A program made the translations under genes and the position numbers. A stretch of 50,807 nt of DNA from an uncultured Microbacteriaceae bacterium (GTDB taxonomy: Bacteria; Actinomycetota; Actinomycetes; Actinomycetales; Microbacteriaceae), in the NCBI GenBank assembly GCA_903859205.1, contig CAIOLM010000031.1, positions 1 through 50,807 on the forward strand, in the 5' to 3' direction. The notes beneath the pieces were generated by a model that was not told the origin of the DNA, ran no database searches, and saw only the letters and a list, made by a program, of their open reading frames with translations. Shown one piece after another: positions 11,005 through 18,812 of this stretch. Position 1 is the first letter of the stretch, and every line of letters begins with the position of its first letter.

Positions 11005-11952
11005 ATGGATATTATCGGCACAATCCTGTGGCCCATTAAGTACGTCATTGAGGTCATTCTCATTGCGTTCCACTGGCTCTTCACCAGCATCGGCCTCGAC
11101 GCCAACGCGGGCATCACCTGGGTCTTGGCCATCGTGGGACTCGTGCTCGTTGTTCGTGCCGCCCTTATCCCCATCTTTGTTCGCCAGATTAAAAGCCAGC
11201 GCAAGATGCTCGAGGTAGCTCCTGAGCTCAAGAAGATTCAGGCGAAGTACAAGGGCAAGCGCGATCAGTTCTCTCGTGAGGCAATGTCGCGCGAGACGAT
11301 GGAGCTTTATAAGAAGGCCGGCACAAACCCGATGTCTTCGTGTATTCCGCTGCTGATTCAGATGCCCATCTTCTTCGGCCTCTTCCAGGTACTGCAGAAT
11401 TCGCAAAAGGGTCAGGCCGGCGTGGGCCCGATGAGCCAAGAACTGGCGAAGTCATTTGCAAACGCCAGCCTCTTTGGTATCGCGCCGCTCCACGAGAGCT
11501 TCCAAGGCGCCATGGCCGTGGGCAACGTGGCCGTCATGGTTATCGCGGCAACCATGGTTGTTCTGATGACTGCCTCGCAGTTCATCACGCAGCTGCAGAT
11601 CGTTTCCAAGAACATGTCTGAGGAGACGAAGGCGAGCCCGACGTTCCGTCAGCAGCGCATCCTGCTCTACATTCTTCCTTTGGTTTTCGCGTTCTCAGGA
11701 TTCGCGTTCCCCATCGGCGTCATGTTCTACTGGCTGGTTTCTAACTTCTGGACAATGATTCAGCAGTTCCTCGTCATTCGGAACATGCCCACGCCGGGCA
11801 GCCAAGCAGCTAAGGCTCGCGAGGAGCGCCTGGCTCGACAGGGCAAGCTTGTGAGCAAGGATGCCCCGACCGTCGTTGTCGAAGAGAAGAAGACCCCTAC
11901 CCAGCGTCAGCAGCCCGTGGGCAAGAATCGCGCCAAGAAGCAAGGAAAGTAG
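11005..11952 (+). CDS. yidC: Membrane protein insertase YidC
   Basis: YidC/Oxa1 inserts membrane proteins alone or with SecYEG. The 315-aa protein is the short Gram-positive form without a large periplasmic domain. It has hydrophobic segments near residues 5-55, the cytoplasmic hairpin with KSQRKMLEVAPELKKIQAKY, the conserved LIQMPIFFGLFQVL helix, and later helices around 170-255. A basic tail rich in Lys/Arg (about 265-315), as in many actinobacterial YidCs, may contact ribosomes. ATG 11005 follows AGGAAGG at 10987-10993. An in-frame ATG at 10972 would overlap yidD and lacks a ribosome site. Confidence 0.96.
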   Translation: MDIIGTILWPIKYVIEVILIAFHWLFTSIGLDANAGITWVLAIVGLVLVVRAALIPIFVRQIKSQRKMLEVAPELKKIQAKYKGKRDQFSREAMSRETMELYKKAGTNPMSSCIPLLIQMPIFFGLFQVLQNSQKGQAGVGPMSQELAKSFANASLFGIAPLHESFQGAMAVGNVAVMVIAATMVVLMTASQFITQLQIVSKNMSEETKASPTFRQQRILLYILPLVFAFSGFAFPIGVMFYWLVSNFWTMIQQFLVIRNMPTPGSQAAKAREERLARQGKLVSKDAPTVVVEEKKTPTQRQQPVGKNRAKKQGK

Positions 11953-11958
11953 AACGTC

Positions 11959-12444
11959 ATGTCGCAAGAAGAAGCAACTCCGACGCTGAAGGCACTCGAA
12001 GCCGAGGGTGATGTCGCCGCGGATTACCTCGAGGAACTCCTCGACATCTGCGACCTTGACGGTGACCTCGACATCGATGCCCGTAACGGTCGCGCCTATG
12101 TTTCTATCGCCTCTGCAGGAAGCGACCTCGAGCGCTTGTCGCGACCCGAGGCGGTCGCTGCACTTCAAGAACTGACGCGCCTCGCTGTCCAGTCGAAGAC
12201 GGGAGAGTTTTCTCGCCTGATTCTCGACGTAGGCGGATCGCGCCAGGCACGGGAGGGCGAGCTGGAGCGCATCGTTGAGGCCGCCATTTCTCGCATCGAG
12301 GAAGGGTCCGTCTCGGCGGCCCTGCCGCCCATGAGCTCCTACGAGCGCAAGCTTGTTCACGACATCGTCGCCGACCGCGGGTTCGTTTCTACCTCGCGCG
12401 GCGAAGGTAAAGAACGCCACACCATCATCACCGGCCGCTCCTAA
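11959..12444 (+). CDS. khpB: KH/R3H RNA-binding protein (Jag/KhpB-like)
   Basis: This 161-residue protein has an N-terminal region (1-30), a KH-like domain (about 30-95) and an R3H domain (about 95-160). The R3H motif shows as SSYERKLVHDIVADRGFVSTSRGEGKERH split across its two halves. The Jag_N domain of the Bacillus SpoIIIJ-associated protein is absent, as in other actinobacteria. KhpB-type proteins bind RNA and affect cell elongation and division in Gram-positives. It starts 6 nt after yidC, with GGAAAG upstream, and ends just before the first parS site. Confidence 0.92.
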   Translation: MSQEEATPTLKALEAEGDVAADYLEELLDICDLDGDLDIDARNGRAYVSIASAGSDLERLSRPEAVAALQELTRLAVQSKTGEFSRLILDVGGSRQAREGELERIVEAAISRIEEGSVSAALPPMSSYERKLVHDIVADRGFVSTSRGEGKERHTIITGRS

Positions 12445-12458
12445 GTTTCACGTGAAAC
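12445..12458. promoter_or_regulatory. parS: parS site 1
   Basis: GTTTCACGTGAAAC is a perfect 14-nt palindrome matching the ParB-binding parS consensus. It fills the whole khpB-rsmG gap: it begins right after the khpB stop and ends 1 nt before the rsmG TTG start. Confidence 0.95.
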
Positions 12459-12459
12459 A

Positions 12460-13092
12460 TTGACGGTCGAAGTCGAACGCGAGCCGGCGGCCGCAACACT
12501 TATTTTCGGTCAGCACATCGAAAAAGCACGGGAGTTCACCGCGAACCTAGCCGCGCACGGCGAGGAACGCGGCCTTATCGGCCCGCTTGAACCGCCTCGA
12601 ATTTGGTCTCGCCACATTCTCAATTGCGGCGTTTTCGCCGGGATGCTGCCCCCCGGTGCACTTGTGGGAGATGTTGGTTCAGGAGCAGGACTCCCCGGCC
12701 TGGTGCTCGCTATTGCTCGCCCCGACACGAGGTTCGTTCTCATCGAGCCCATGGAGCGCCGAACTGATTGGCTGACGGAACAGGTGGTGCACCTAGGCCT
12801 TGAAAACGTCACGGTTTGTCGAAGTCGCGTGCAGGACGCGCCCTATATCGAGGCCTGTGACGTCGTGACGGCGCGCGCAGTCTCGGCCCTGAAGACCTTA
12901 ATCCCGATGACCGCCCCCCTGGTTCGACCCGGAGGCCAGCTGCTCCTCATGAAGGGCATCAACGCGGAACGCGAGATCGAAGAAGCGCGCAAACAGCTCC
13001 GCACACACAACGTTCGAGACGCAGTGGTTATCCTCAGCGGCGAGCAGATTCTGGAAGAACCGACCCGCCTCGTTCAAGCTACAGTTGACTAA
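12460..13092 (+). CDS. rsmG: 16S rRNA (guanine-527-N7)-methyltransferase RsmG
   Basis: RsmG (GidB) methylates G527 of 16S rRNA using S-adenosylmethionine; its loss gives low-level streptomycin resistance in several bacteria. The 210-aa sequence shows the family entry LIFGQHIEKAREFTANLAAHG, the ERGLIGPLEPPRIWSRHILN segment, SAM-binding GDVGSGAGLPG (about residues 68-78) and the following IEPMERR. The only plausible start is TTG 12460, since an in-frame stop lies at 12454 and no ATG/GTG precedes the conserved part. The gene is sandwiched between two parS sites. Confidence 0.94.
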   Translation: MTVEVEREPAAATLIFGQHIEKAREFTANLAAHGEERGLIGPLEPPRIWSRHILNCGVFAGMLPPGALVGDVGSGAGLPGLVLAIARPDTRFVLIEPMERRTDWLTEQVVHLGLENVTVCRSRVQDAPYIEACDVVTARAVSALKTLIPMTAPLVRPGGQLLLMKGINAEREIEEARKQLRTHNVRDAVVILSGEQILEEPTRLVQATVD

Positions 13093-13117
13093 GAATTGGC
13101 GACACGAAAAGAAAAAG

Positions 13118-13131
13118 GTTTCACGTGAAAC
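13118..13131. promoter_or_regulatory. parS: parS site 2, overlapping the parA start codon
   Basis: This is a second perfect GTTTCACGTGAAAC palindrome, 660 nt from the first. The parA start GTG (13125-13127) lies inside it, so ParB bound here would cover the parA initiation site. Confidence 0.95.
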
Positions 13132-14036
13132 ATGAAGGGCCCGAGGGCGTTGTCACAGCCCCCGCAGACACCCCTCTCGCACGTGAACTGGTTGATTTAG
13201 CTGAACGCCGGCGCATTCTGAGCGCGCCGCCGCCGCCGCTCCCCCAGCACACCCGTGTATTTACCGTCGCCAACCAAAAAGGCGGCGTGGGCAAGACCAC
13301 GACCACCGTCAACATGGCTGCCGCGCTAGCCAAGCTAGGCGCGCGAGTTCTCGTTATTGACCTTGATCCGCAAGGCAACGCCTCCACTGCGCTGGGAATC
13401 GATCACCACGGTGACCTTCTCGGCGTCTACGACGTTCTGGTCGGTCAAGCAGAGTTTCAGGACGTAGTGCAGAAAAGCACCGAGGAAGGAGAGCTTTACT
13501 GCGCGCCGTCCAACCTCAATCTCGCTGGCGTTGAAATCGAAATCGTGGGTTTTGATGATCGCGAGTACACGCTGCGCGCGACTCTCGACGCGTATTTGCA
13601 CAGCCCCGATGGCGGCTACCACTACGTGTTTATTGACTGCCCCCCGTCGCTTGGCCTGCTGACGGTAAACGCTCTAGTCGCCGCTCGAGAGGTACTGATT
13701 CCAGTCCAATGCGAGTATTACGCACTGGAGGGAGTGACTCAGCTCATGAACACCATCAATCGGGTTAATCAGTCTCTCAACCCCGATCTCGTGGTCTCTA
13801 CAGTCTTGCTCACAATGTTTGACGGCCGCACAAACCTTGCGCACGACGTTGCGGCAGATGTGCGTCACCACTTCGGAGACCGCGTTCTGAGCGCGGTTAT
13901 CCCCCGCGCGGTTCGTGTCTCTGAGGCGCCGAGCTTCAAACAAACCGTGATCTCATACGATTCGACCTCGGTGGGCGCTCTCACCTACGTCGAGGCAGCT
14001 TTCGAACTCGCCCAACGCGGCGCAAGCAAGGAATAG
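13125..14036 (+). CDS. parA: Chromosome-partitioning ATPase ParA
   Basis: ParA is the Walker-type ATPase that, with ParB-parS, moves newly replicated origins apart. After an N-terminal extension of about 45 residues with a Pro-rich run, the deviant Walker A QKGGVGKTTTT begins at residue 51. DLDPQGNAS, FIDCPPSLG and an SVGALTYVEAAFELA C-terminus follow. GTG 13125 has AAAAGG six nt upstream, while the ATG at 13132 is out of frame. The start codon is embedded in parS site 2, which points to regulation by ParB. It lies 10 nt before parB in a two-gene operon. Confidence 0.96.
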   Translation: MKHEGPEGVVTAPADTPLARELVDLAERRRILSAPPPPLPQHTRVFTVANQKGGVGKTTTTVNMAAALAKLGARVLVIDLDPQGNASTALGIDHHGDLLGVYDVLVGQAEFQDVVQKSTEEGELYCAPSNLNLAGVEIEIVGFDDREYTLRATLDAYLHSPDGGYHYVFIDCPPSLGLLTVNALVAAREVLIPVQCEYYALEGVTQLMNTINRVNQSLNPDLVVSTVLLTMFDGRTNLAHDVAADVRHHFGDRVLSAVIPRAVRVSEAPSFKQTVISYDSTSVGALTYVEAAFELAQRGASKE

Positions 14037-14046
14037 GAGGCCGCTC

Positions 14047-15021
14047 GTGGCCGCAAAACGACCAGGACTCGGACGGGGCATCGGCGCCCTGATCCCCACC
14101 GGGCAGACGCAAGGCATGCCCGGCGAAAGTGCCGTGGATGTCTTTTTCCCCAATCAGCAGGGTGGCGCGGCGACTGCTCCTCAGCAGGACCTCGTTGCGG
14201 TGCCCGGGGCACGGCTTGCCTACCTAGACCCGGCGGCAATTATTCCCAATGCCCAACAGCCGCGACACGTCTTTGACCCTGAAGACCTAGCGGAGCTCGT
14301 TCACAGCATCCGCGAGGTTGGAGTTTTGCAGCCCGTTGTTGTGCGTCCTATTCCAGGATCTACCACCACATACGAACTCATTATGGGCGAGCGTCGCTTG
14401 CGGGCAAGCAAAGAAGTTGGCCTCGACAGCATCCCGGCAATCATTAAAGACACCGCCGACGAAAACATGCTGCGTGACGCGCTCTTAGAGAACCTGCATC
14501 GAGCCCAGCTGAATCCTCTTGAAGAGGCGTCTGCCTACCAGCAGCTTCTCTCTGACTTCGCAATCACTCAAGAACAGCTTGCCGAAAAGATCGGACGCTC
14601 TCGCCCTCAAATCTCCAACACCATCCGCCTGCTTCGCCTGCCAGCCGAGCTTCAAACAAAGGTGGCAGCGGGTGTCCTGAGCGCCGGCCACGCGCGCGCG
14701 CTTCTCTCGCTTCCGGATGTGTCAGCGATGAACAAGCTCGCCATGAAGATCATCAACGAGGAGCTCTCCGTGCGGGCCGCGGAGGCTATCGCTGGCGAGA
14801 TGTCGGGTTCTCAGGCTAGCCCAGGAGGCAAGCCCAAGATCACTGCCGGCACGCGAACCGCACACCTCAACGAGATTGCGTCTCGTCTCGGAGACCGACT
14901 CGATACGCGGGTCTCGATAAAGCTCGGCAGTAAAAAAGGCCTGATCAGCATAGAATTCGCAACAGTTGCAGACCTCAACCGCATTCTAGATGAGCTGGGC
15001 GAAAATCCTTTCGGCGGCTAG
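14047..15021 (+). CDS. parB: ParB/RepB/Spo0J partition protein
   Basis: ParB is the parS-binding CTP switch that spreads over the origin region. The 324-aa protein shows an N-terminal ParA-stimulating motif (RPGLGRGIGALIP, residues 5-17). It also has the CTP-binding GERRLRA box (114-120) with ENLHRAQLNPLEEA (148-161), and a helix-turn-helix at about 175-197 (ITQEQLAEKIGRSRPQIS). A C-terminal dimerisation domain ends ILDELGENPFGG. GTG 14047 follows AGGAGG. Its targets include the two parS sites upstream. Confidence 0.97.
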   Translation: MAAKRPGLGRGIGALIPTGQTQGMPGESAVDVFFPNQQGGAATAPQQDLVAVPGARLAYLDPAAIIPNAQQPRHVFDPEDLAELVHSIREVGVLQPVVVRPIPGSTTTYELIMGERRLRASKEVGLDSIPAIIKDTADENMLRDALLENLHRAQLNPLEEASAYQQLLSDFAITQEQLAEKIGRSRPQISNTIRLLRLPAELQTKVAAGVLSAGHARALLSLPDVSAMNKLAMKIINEELSVRAAEAIAGEMSGSQASPGGKPKITAGTRTAHLNEIASRLGDRLDTRVSIKLGSKKGLISIEFATVADLNRILDELGENPFGG

Positions 15022-15058
15022 TTAGCCAAGCCATAAGCGGAGCGCGTTTGCGAACGAC

Positions 15059-16012
15059 CTACGCGCGCACGACAGCCCGACGAGCAAGGTGATCGAAGAG
15101 CGCCGCGATGTCGAGGCCGGCCGCGTCAATCGCGAGCGGCGCGCTCGAAGTTTCGGTGAGTCCGGGGAGCGCGTTTGCCTCAAGGAAGACGGGTTGTGAG
15201 TTCTCGTCCACGATGAAATCAATGCGCGAGATGTCGGCCAGGCCGAGTGTTTCGTGGGCAATCACGGCCGCTTCAGCAACGGCAGCCGCCGCAGCTTCGC
15301 TCAGCCGCGCGGGCACGAAGAACGTAGTTTCGCCTGCGTTATAGCGGGCTTCGAAGGAATAGACGCCCTCCACCGGCACAATTTCAACCGCGGGCAAGGC
15401 GCGGGGACCGTTCTGGTCATCAACGACGGTCACCGCAACTTCGACGCCGCGCACACGTTGTTCAATTAAAGCTACTTCGGCATACGTGTAGGCATCGACC
15501 ATCGCACGGGGTAGCTGGTCGGCAGATTCAACAATGCTGACACCCTGAGCGGACCCGCCCTGCGCGGGCTTCACGACGAGATTAGACCCGAGGGCGGCTA
15601 CGACAACTTCGAGCACAGTGGAGGCGCCAAGCTCTCTAAAGGCCTCTCGCGGAAGCGTGATGGAGCGGGCGGTTGTAATGCCTGCCCGTTCAACGAGGGT
15701 TTTGGAGATGGGCTTGGACCAGGTGAGTCGCGCGGCTGCGGCGCCGGGGCCGACGAACGGAACGCCCGAGGCAGCAAGAAGGTCAAGAAGAGCCCCGTCT
15801 TCGCCGCTCGAGCCGTGAACGGCGGGCCAAACCACATCGGGGCGTTCGGCCACAATGTGATCGAACAGACGCGCATCGGGGTCAACAATCGTTACCGCGT
15901 GACCGGCGGCAATCAGCGCGTCGGCAACCCGCCGCCCCGAGCGCAACGAGACCTCACGCTCGTGGCTGATTCCTCCGGCCAGGACCATGATGTTCAGGGG
16001 CGCAGTGGTCAT
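15059..16012 (-). CDS. ddl: D-alanine--D-alanine ligase family protein
   Basis: This is a 317-aa ATP-grasp enzyme of the Ddl family, which joins two D-alanines for peptidoglycan precursor synthesis. The entry LAGGISHEREVSLRSG and VHGSSGEDG belong to the N-terminal domain. LVVKPAQGGSAQGV, ALIEQRVRGVEVAVTV and RIDFIVDENSQPVFLEANALPGLT form the ATP-grasp and metal-binding core. The length is slightly below most Ddls (about 330-370). It is 25 nt downstream of the aminotransferase gene and convergent with parB across 37 nt. In mycobacteria this position holds cwlM. Whether this is the sole Ddl of the organism cannot be told from the window. Confidence 0.9.
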   Translation of the reverse strand: MTTAPLNIMVLAGGISHEREVSLRSGRRVADALIAAGHAVTIVDPDARLFDHIVAERPDVVWPAVHGSSGEDGALLDLLAASGVPFVGPGAAAARLTWSKPISKTLVERAGITTARSITLPREAFRELGASTVLEVVVAALGSNLVVKPAQGGSAQGVSIVESADQLPRAMVDAYTYAEVALIEQRVRGVEVAVTVVDDQNGPRALPAVEIVPVEGVYSFEARYNAGETTFFVPARLSEAAAAAVAEAAVIAHETLGLADISRIDFIVDENSQPVFLEANALPGLTETSSAPLAIDAAGLDIAALFDHLARRAVVRA

Positions 16013-16037
16013 AAGATTCTCGATTCTCTGCAGGTAA

Positions 16038-17357
16038 CTAGTTCATGTCCGGTGGGGGAGCGATGACGTTGTCACCCGCGGTGGAAGGCGTCAGCGGGCC
16101 GGTGCCAGCAAATGTGGCCAGCAGGTCGCGCTCGCCGTTGATGACCGTAGCCAGGCGGCGGATTCCCAACTGAATGTTCTCGGGTGTGGGGTAGCAGAAC
16201 GACAAGCGCAGGTTCTGCCGCCCCGTTCCATCTGCGAAGAAGGCCGTGCCGGGGGTGTACGCAACAAGTTCGGTGACCGCACGAGGCAGCATCGCCTTGG
16301 AGTCGAGGTCGGCGGGAAGCCCGACCCAGACGTAGAACCCACCGTTGGGAACATTCCAGGTGAGCTCGGGGAGGTGTTCCTCGAGCGAAGCAATCATGGT
16401 GTCTCGACGCTCGCGGTACACGCCGCGGAAGCTTTCGATCTGGCCCATCCAGTCGGCTTCATTGAGGTACTCGCTGATCGCAAGCTGACTGAACGAGCTC
16501 GGACACAGAATGGCCGCCTCAGCAGCAAGAACCAGTTTTTCGCGAATTGCGTGGGGAGCAAGCGCCCAGCCCACGCGAAAACCGGGGGCGAACGTCTTGG
16601 AGAAGGAACCCAGGTAGATAACGCCTTCTTCGTCCATCGACCGCAGGGCAGGAGGTACTGGCTCATCGAAAGACAACAGGCCGTAAGGGTTGTCTTCGAG
16701 AACAAGGATCTGGTTTTCGCGACAAATCTGCAGAATTTCCGGCCGACGCTCAGCACTGAGTGTCACGCCACCGGGGTTGTGGAAGTTGGGAATCGTGTAG
16801 AGGAACTTGATGTTCTTGCCTTGACCACGTAGGTACGCGATTGCTTGACGCAGTGCCTCAGGAACGAGTCCGTACTGGTCCATTTCGACGTGTTGTATGT
16901 CAGCTTGGTACGAGCGAAAGACCCCGATTGCCCCGACATAGCTCGGCGCCTCAGCAAGGATGACGTCACCGGGGTTGATAAAAAGCTTCGTGACGAGATC
17001 GAGGGCTTGCTGGCTACCGGTGGTGACAACAACGTCGTCGACGCTGCCCGAGATACCTTCGAGCGCCATAATCTCGAGGATTTGTTCGCGAAGCGCGGGA
17101 ACGCCCTGTCCCGAGCCGTATTGCAAAGCCGTTGGTCCTTGGTCTCGCATGACGCGGTCAAGAGCACCCTTGACGAGTTCATCAGGCAGCGCGCGAACGA
17201 ACGGCATTCCCCCAGCGAGCGAGACCACCTCGGGACGTGAGGCAACCGCGAAAAGTGCGCGCACTTCGGATGCGCTCAGGCCGTTGGCCCGATCCGCATA
17301 GTGGCTCAGCCACGGGTCGAGATTGATTCCGTGGCCACTCGCGCGCTGAGCAGTCAT
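16038..17357 (-). CDS. PLP-dependent aminotransferase (LysN/MocR-type fold I)
   Basis: This 439-aa fold-type I aminotransferase lacks the GntR-type DNA-binding domain of MocR regulators. The PLP lysine lies in GSFSKTFAPGFRVGW (K254), with GSQQALDLVTK at 114-124, IPNFHNPGGVT at 189-199 and DNPYG at 222-226. This resembles 2-aminoadipate and multi-substrate aminotransferases, and the substrate is not determinable. Next to ddl it might supply or interconvert an amino acid for the cell wall, which is speculation. TAGGCT lies six nt before the ATG, so the transcript is probably leaderless and includes ddl. Confidence 0.88.
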   Translation of the reverse strand: MTAQRASGHGINLDPWLSHYADRANGLSASEVRALFAVASRPEVVSLAGGMPFVRALPDELVKGALDRVMRDQGPTALQYGSGQGVPALREQILEIMALEGISGSVDDVVVTTGSQQALDLVTKLFINPGDVILAEAPSYVGAIGVFRSYQADIQHVEMDQYGLVPEALRQAIAYLRGQGKNIKFLYTIPNFHNPGGVTLSAERRPEILQICRENQILVLEDNPYGLLSFDEPVPPALRSMDEEGVIYLGSFSKTFAPGFRVGWALAPHAIREKLVLAAEAAILCPSSFSQLAISEYLNEADWMGQIESFRGVYRERRDTMIASLEEHLPELTWNVPNGGFYVWVGLPADLDSKAMLPRAVTELVAYTPGTAFFADGTGRQNLRLSFCYPTPENIQLGIRRLATVINGERDLLATFAGTGPLTPSTAGDNVIAPPPDMN

Positions 17358-17363
17358 TTGATT

Positions 17364-17369
17364 AGCCTA
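17364..17369 (-). promoter_or_regulatory. -10 element, leaderless type, for the PLP aminotransferase gene
   Basis: TAGGCT on the minus strand is separated from the ATG at 17357 by six nt (aatcaa). Transcription would begin at or next to the start codon. No Shine-Dalgarno sequence fits in the spacer. Confidence 0.55.
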
Positions 17370-17394
17370 TCCGTTCGTTTTTAGGGATAAGAAA

Positions 17395-17426
17395 AGCGTC
17401 CCGCCTCCGAGAAGAGGCGGGACGCT
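17395..17426 (-). terminator. Intrinsic terminator after trxA
   Basis: A perfect 13-bp GC-rich stem (17395-17407 with 17414-17426) encloses the 6-nt loop cgagaa. On the minus strand it is followed by a T-rich stretch (TTTCTTATC). It lies 17 nt downstream of the trxA stop and separates the trx operon from the aminotransferase-ddl operon. Confidence 0.85.
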
Positions 17427-17443
17427 GATCTCGAAAGCTTGGG

Positions 17444-17770
17444 TTAGCCGATGAACGCGGCCAGGTCCGCCTCAAGGGCGGGCTTGGGCTTGGCGCCAAT
17501 AACGGTCTTCACGACTTCACCGTTCTGGAAAACCTTCATGGCGGGGATGGAAGTGATCTGGTAGGCGGCAGCGGTCTGCGGGTTCTCGTCGACGTTGAGC
17601 TTGACGATGGACAGCTTGTCGCCGTGCTCGGCGAGAATCTGGTCAAGGATCGGACCAACAGCGCGGCACGGGCCACACCACTCGGCCCAGAAGTCTACGA
17701 GGACGGGCTTGTCGCTGGCGAGGACGTCAGCGGCGAAAGTTGCGTCAGTTACTGCGGGTGCGGCAGACAT
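17444..17770 (-). CDS. trxA: Thioredoxin
   Basis: This 108-aa cytoplasmic disulfide reductant has active site WCGPC at residues 31-35 and the cis-proline in TSIPAM (P76). The surrounding FWAEWCGPCRAVGPILDQI is typical of TrxA. AAGGAG precedes the ATG. It is 21 nt downstream of trxB, so reductase and thioredoxin are co-transcribed and form an NADPH-TrxB-TrxA relay. A strong terminator closes the unit. Confidence 0.97.
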   Translation of the reverse strand: MSAAPAVTDATFAADVLASDKPVLVDFWAEWCGPCRAVGPILDQILAEHGDKLSIVKLNVDENPQTAAAYQITSIPAMKVFQNGEVVKTVIGAKPKPALEADLAAFIG

Positions 17771-17791
17771 TATTTCTCCTTTTGAGGGTGG

Positions 17792-18739
17792 TTAGATGGC
17801 GCCGGCGAGGACGTCGGCGGACAAAGACTGCAAAAAGTGTTCAGCGTCGAGAGCTGCAACCGTGCCACTGGCGGCGGCGGTTACGGCCTGTCGGTAGGTG
17901 GGGTCAACGACATCTCCGGCAGCAAAAACCCCGGTCAGATTGGTTTTTGAGCTACGACCCTGCACTGCGATCGTGCCCTCGGGAGCCAGATCGACCTGGC
18001 CGTGGATGAGGTGCGTGCGAGGGTCGTTGCCGATGGCAATGAACAGACCCTCGAGGGCGATGTCGCGCTTATCTCCGGTCACGGTGTCAGTCACGGTGAC
18101 TCCTGTCACGGCTGCATCACCCAGAATCTCGGTGACAGCAGCGTTCCAGACAAACTCAATCTTCGGGTTGGCGAGTGCCCGGTCTTGCATGATTTTGCTC
18201 GCGCGCAGAGTGTCTTTGCGGTGAATGACGTACACCTTGTCGGCGAAACGCGTAAGGAAGTTCGCCTCTTCCATGGCAGAGTCGCCACCACCGACAACGG
18301 CAATGGTTTTTTGGCGGAAGAAGAACCCGTCGCAGGTGGCACACCACGAGACGCCGTACCCGGAAAGGCGGTCTTCGCTGGGAAGACCGAGCTTGCGGTT
18401 AGCGGAACCGGTGGCGAAGATCACGGAAAGTGCCTCGTGGGTTTCGCCGCTTCCGAGCGTGACTTTTTTGATTTCTCCTGTGAGGTCAACTGCAGTGACG
18501 TCGTCGAGCAGAATTTCAGCACCGAACTTGGCTGCCTGCTCTTGCATCCGGCCCATGAGCTCGGGGCCCATAATGCCCTCGGGAAAGCCAGGAAAGTTTT
18601 CAACCTCGGTGGTGTTCATCAGTTCGCCGCCGGCCTCGACCGAGCTGGCAATCACCAGGGGCTTGAAGTTTGCGCGCGCTGCGTAGATCGCGGCCGTGTA
18701 GCCCGCGGGCCCCGACCCAATGATGATGACCTGACGCAC
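17792..18739 (-). CDS. trxB: Thioredoxin-disulfide reductase
   Basis: TrxB reduces thioredoxin with NADPH through FAD. The sequence shows FAD-binding GSGPAGYTAAIYAARA near the N-terminus, redox pair CATC (about C133 and C136 in SWCATCDGFFF), NADPH-binding VVGGGDSAMEEA, and the C-terminal GVFAAGDVVDPTYRQAVTAAASG. I chose GTG 18739 (315 aa) because AGGAG lies 6 nt upstream; ATG 18754 would add five residues but has no ribosome site. It heads trxB-trxA, downstream of murJ, as in the mycobacterial parAB-trx-mviN neighbourhood but without sigM. Confidence 0.95.
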   Translation of the reverse strand: MRQVIIIGSGPAGYTAAIYAARANFKPLVIASSVEAGGELMNTTEVENFPGFPEGIMGPELMGRMQEQAAKFGAEILLDDVTAVDLTGEIKKVTLGSGETHEALSVIFATGSANRKLGLPSEDRLSGYGVSWCATCDGFFFRQKTIAVVGGGDSAMEEANFLTRFADKVYVIHRKDTLRASKIMQDRALANPKIEFVWNAAVTEILGDAAVTGVTVTDTVTGDKRDIALEGLFIAIGNDPRTHLIHGQVDLAPEGTIAVQGRSSKTNLTGVFAAGDVVDPTYRQAVTAAASGTVAALDAEHFLQSLSADVLAGAI

Positions 18740-18812
18740 CACAACTCCTGACATTACTAAGCCCGAAAGGCGTCTGCCTCGAACAAAGGTGTGAACAAAT
18801 CCTACCGGGTGT

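Noticed and set aside
11695-12420. 241-codon minus-strand frame across yidC and khpB
   Set aside because: It is antisense to both genes in a conserved operon, with no motif of its own.
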